Assembly (NCBI GenBank): GCA_014529385.2
Contig: CM043971.1
Coordinates: 88,305,340 to 88,369,339, forward strand
Direction of reading: 5' to 3'
Length of the DNA: 64,000 nt
Source of the DNA: Adiantum capillus-veneris
Lineage: Eukaryota > Streptophyta > Polypodiopsida > Polypodiales > Pteridaceae
Part shown: one piece after another, positions 62,087 to 64,000 of the stretch
Numbering within the stretch: the first letter of the stretch is position 1
Layout of the letters: every line of letters begins with the position of its first letter
Translations under genes and position numbers: made by a program
Notes under the pieces: generated by a model
What the model saw: the letters and a program-made list of their open reading frames with translations, nothing else
Databases searched by the model: none
Told to the model about the DNA's origin: nothing

Positions 62087-63316
62087 ACGTAAAAAAAATA
62101 GTGATTTAAGCACTCAAAACCGAAGATTAGGCTCACTAATGTGTAGTTGAAACCTCAAGAAAACTGACAGTGCTTACACTTGAATGAAAGAGAAAAGAGA
62201 GAGGAACACAATGCAAGTTTCAAAATTGAAAATGGATTACCAATCGTAAGTTATGTTGATTACAGATCGGAGCTTCATGGTCGCTTGAGCGTGCGTACAA
62301 TAGAGCTCTTTATTCTTCAAAAGATAAGCCTTCCTTTCACATAAAGGTTACTGACTTTTATACCTAGGGCTTTCTAAATGGCTAGTGGCCGGCTCACATG
62401 GACTTTTGTAAATGTCATGAAGGAATCACAACTAAGGGGATTGACTTGCTACTCTGGAATACGGATTTACACAAAGTATCACTACACTAGCTCGGGAATA
62501 TAATAGAGTGCAATTGTCGTGTCCAACTACATGTCCGATTAGGTTCATTTAGTAAATCCACCAACATTGCCCCCTTTGTATCTCGTGTCATCCATTGACA
62601 TGACCATGTGCAATCGTGTTGTTAGGATTGTCTGCACTTGTGTCCTCAAGGCTGGTCTTTAGCTTTGAAAGTGCTTTGTCGTTAATGATGCTCCCCCTTC
62701 CTTGAGTGATTTATATCAGCTGTGTTCTTGTTGATGTGTGTGTTGTATTGTCGAGACAACTTTGCATCTTGCTACTCATTCTACTCTTTGTTGTGAAGAT
62801 GGCGTTTTTGATGTCTTTTCCATTGTCGTTGACTTGATGATGGACCTGGTCTTGGTATCTAGCAATACTTCACTAGCTTCAGTATTGTTAAACTCCTTAT
62901 GTTTTTTGTTGAGAGCTCTCTTGCTAATGTTGTCATTATACGTCTGTTGTCTTTGTATGCCATTCTTTGTTTTCTTGTGTTTGATGAATCTTGGTTGTGT
63001 CCTTCAAGGTAAGATTTGCTCTTGATAAGTATTTTGTGATCTGCAGTTGTTGCTCCAAGTCATTGATGATTGATTTGGGTAGCCATTTCCTTAGTGTTGA
63101 TGTAGAAGGAATATATAGAAGAAGATGGTGATCATGGTTTCTAGATTAGGGTCTAAAACCTTGATGAACAAAGGAAAAAGCCCCAATGGAAAAAAAGTGC
63201 CTTTGGTATACTCTCTTATTGCAAATGAGAATTTGAACTTGAAGTACTTGTTTATGCAAGGTGAGTGTTTGGGAGAAACAAAGAGTGCCTATTGCAAGTT
63301 CCAATTATGGGACACT
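62087..63316 (-). repeat. Duplicated part of element A (LTR and 3' interior)
   Basis: Copy of 10477-11712, about 98-99% identical by eye. The LTR end CCACCAACA is at 62566. Plus-strand frames here (for example 63125-63388) are not considered genes. Confidence 0.85.
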
Positions 63317-64000
63317 TGTTACCATATACATGTGGTAGTGATGTGTGTGAACACACTAGGACCGCCGGGGCATTTTTTCCCTCTTTAAGAGGTTTTTCCC
63401 CCCGTGCATTGTATATACGCCCATCACTCTAGGGCTATCTATCTTTCCATTTCACACTAAGTAATACACTCTCTATTGTGTGCCTTGAGCTTCCTTCGTC
63501 TTCTCCAAGCTGTGTGTGTTTCTCTGCAACCCAAATTCCAACAATTGGTATCAAAATTTTGATTTGGGCTCATTTCGGCCTCCGTTTCCACTACAGGCAG
63601 TACTACACAGGCTATTTCGTCATTTTGTGTAGAATTTTTGTCAGTGCCGTTTCCTGCATTACAGGTGCCTTATAGTCTTCTACGGTTTGTGCTATATAGC
63701 ACAGGTTGTTCCCGCTCCGTTTCTCCTATTTTCGGGCAGTTTTCACATCAGGTGCAGCATTTACCATGGCTGACAACAACAACACAGATGTGTTCAAGAT
63801 GCTTGCTGCTGAGGATAGGTTGGATGGGGACAACTACCCTATGTGGGCTTATATGATGCAACATGCTCTTGTGTCAAAGGGTGTTTGGAACATCGTGCAG
63901 GGCATTGATGTACTTCTTGGTTCTGAGGATGTAGGCGATGTTGAGGATGTTGCAGGTCTTGCTGCAAGGATTGTAGCTGTTAGAGTTGTTTTGCCTACGG
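63317..64000 (+). mobile_element. Copia-1 duplicate (5' part)
   Basis: LTR 63317-63543 (227 bp), preceded by the same ACACT as copia-1 (63312-63316), with the same shortened primer site and leader (TTGGTATCAAAATTTTG). Runs off the window in gag. Confidence 0.95.
63766..64000 (+). CDS. gag: Copia-1 duplicate gag, N-terminal part
   Basis: ATG at 63766 begins MADNNNTDVFKMLAAEDRLDG. Codon 63886-63888 is TGG (Trp), where the left copy has TAG, and the frame stays open to the window end (78 codons). This part keeps the copia Gag start (DNYPMWAYMMQHALVSKGVW). Whether the rest of this copy is open cannot be seen. Confidence 0.9.
   Translation, partial: MADNNNTDVFKMLAAEDRLDGDNYPMWAYMMQHALVSKGVWNIVQGIDVLLGSEDVGDVEDVAGLAARIVAVRVVLPT

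Larger units (their letters stand above)
61077..64000. repeat. Right copy of the duplication (start of unit 2)
   Basis: Matches 9471 to about 12400 in the same orientation: the distal D LTR (61077-62086), its flank and the A LTR (62087-62566), A interior (62567-63316), copia-1 LTR and leader (63317-63765), and gag (63766 onward). Differences are scattered single bases plus microsatellite length. The copy runs off the window. Confidence 0.92.

Overview
This window reads as a repeat-dominated stretch of a large plant nuclear genome. Every confidently recognisable coding sequence belongs to an LTR retrotransposon: Ty1/copia order PR-INT-RT-RNH with UBN2-type Gag, and Ty3/gypsy order PR-RT-RNH-INT with initiator-Met-tRNA or TGGCGCC-type primer sites. 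Long CT/GA microsatellites are frequent. I see no rRNA, tRNA or CRISPR and no host gene I can name. The species cannot be fixed from the sequence. No gene here looks intact; nearly all frames carry stops or frameshifts.

Layout. 1-3932: 3' part of a non-autonomous element (Z) coding for a long coiled-coil protein, ending in an LTR. 4017-10476: a complete Gag-only element (D) with ~1.56-kb LTRs. 10477 to about 24200: a minus-strand gypsy-like element (A; LTR, W-[VIL]-[PS]-K protein, retropepsin, Gag remnants), interrupted by copia-1 (11713-16706, TSD ACACT) and by a deleted copia-2 (about 20445-22039). 24217-25210 and 31578-32246: two halves of a roughly 280-bp tandem repeat whose units carry a conserved dyad. 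It is split by gypsy element C (25211-31572, minus strand, TSD TGCTA), and its right half is bounded by non-autonomous gypsy element B (32247-39647, minus strand, TSD TATGG). 39648-41977: a primer-site remnant, then a decayed gypsy pol with a second (archaeal-like) RNase H and integrase. 44635-50044: copia-3 (TSD ATTAG), the best preserved element. 50045-51373: an unidentified minus-strand ORF. About 51540-55870: a 60-65 bp minisatellite and a related block, both built on a CCTATGGCC/GGCCATAGG dyad. 58759-61076: copia-4, same family as copia-1, cut off inside integrase. 61077-64000: a second copy of 9471 to about 12400.

The main structural result is that last junction. Sequence from 61077 repeats 9471 onward across four unrelated features: the distal part of D's 3' LTR, its right flank, the LTR and internal part of A, and the copia-1 insertion with the same flanking sequence. 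This is what the join of a direct tandem duplication of about 51.6 kb (9471-61076) would look like, with the start of unit 2 visible. The two copies differ by roughly 1-2%, and one difference is a nonsense codon in copia-1 Gag found only in the left copy.

Functionally the elements are layered parasites. Copia-3, copia-1 and C carry recognisable but broken pol genes. D, B, A and Z show no reverse transcriptase in what is visible and would have depended on enzymes supplied by relatives. The most unusual items are the two dyad-centred tandem repeats, an Arg/Ser-rich domain in the Gag of C, a membrane-segment ORF downstream of Gag in D, and the repeated W-[VIL]-[PS]-K motif in A and B.
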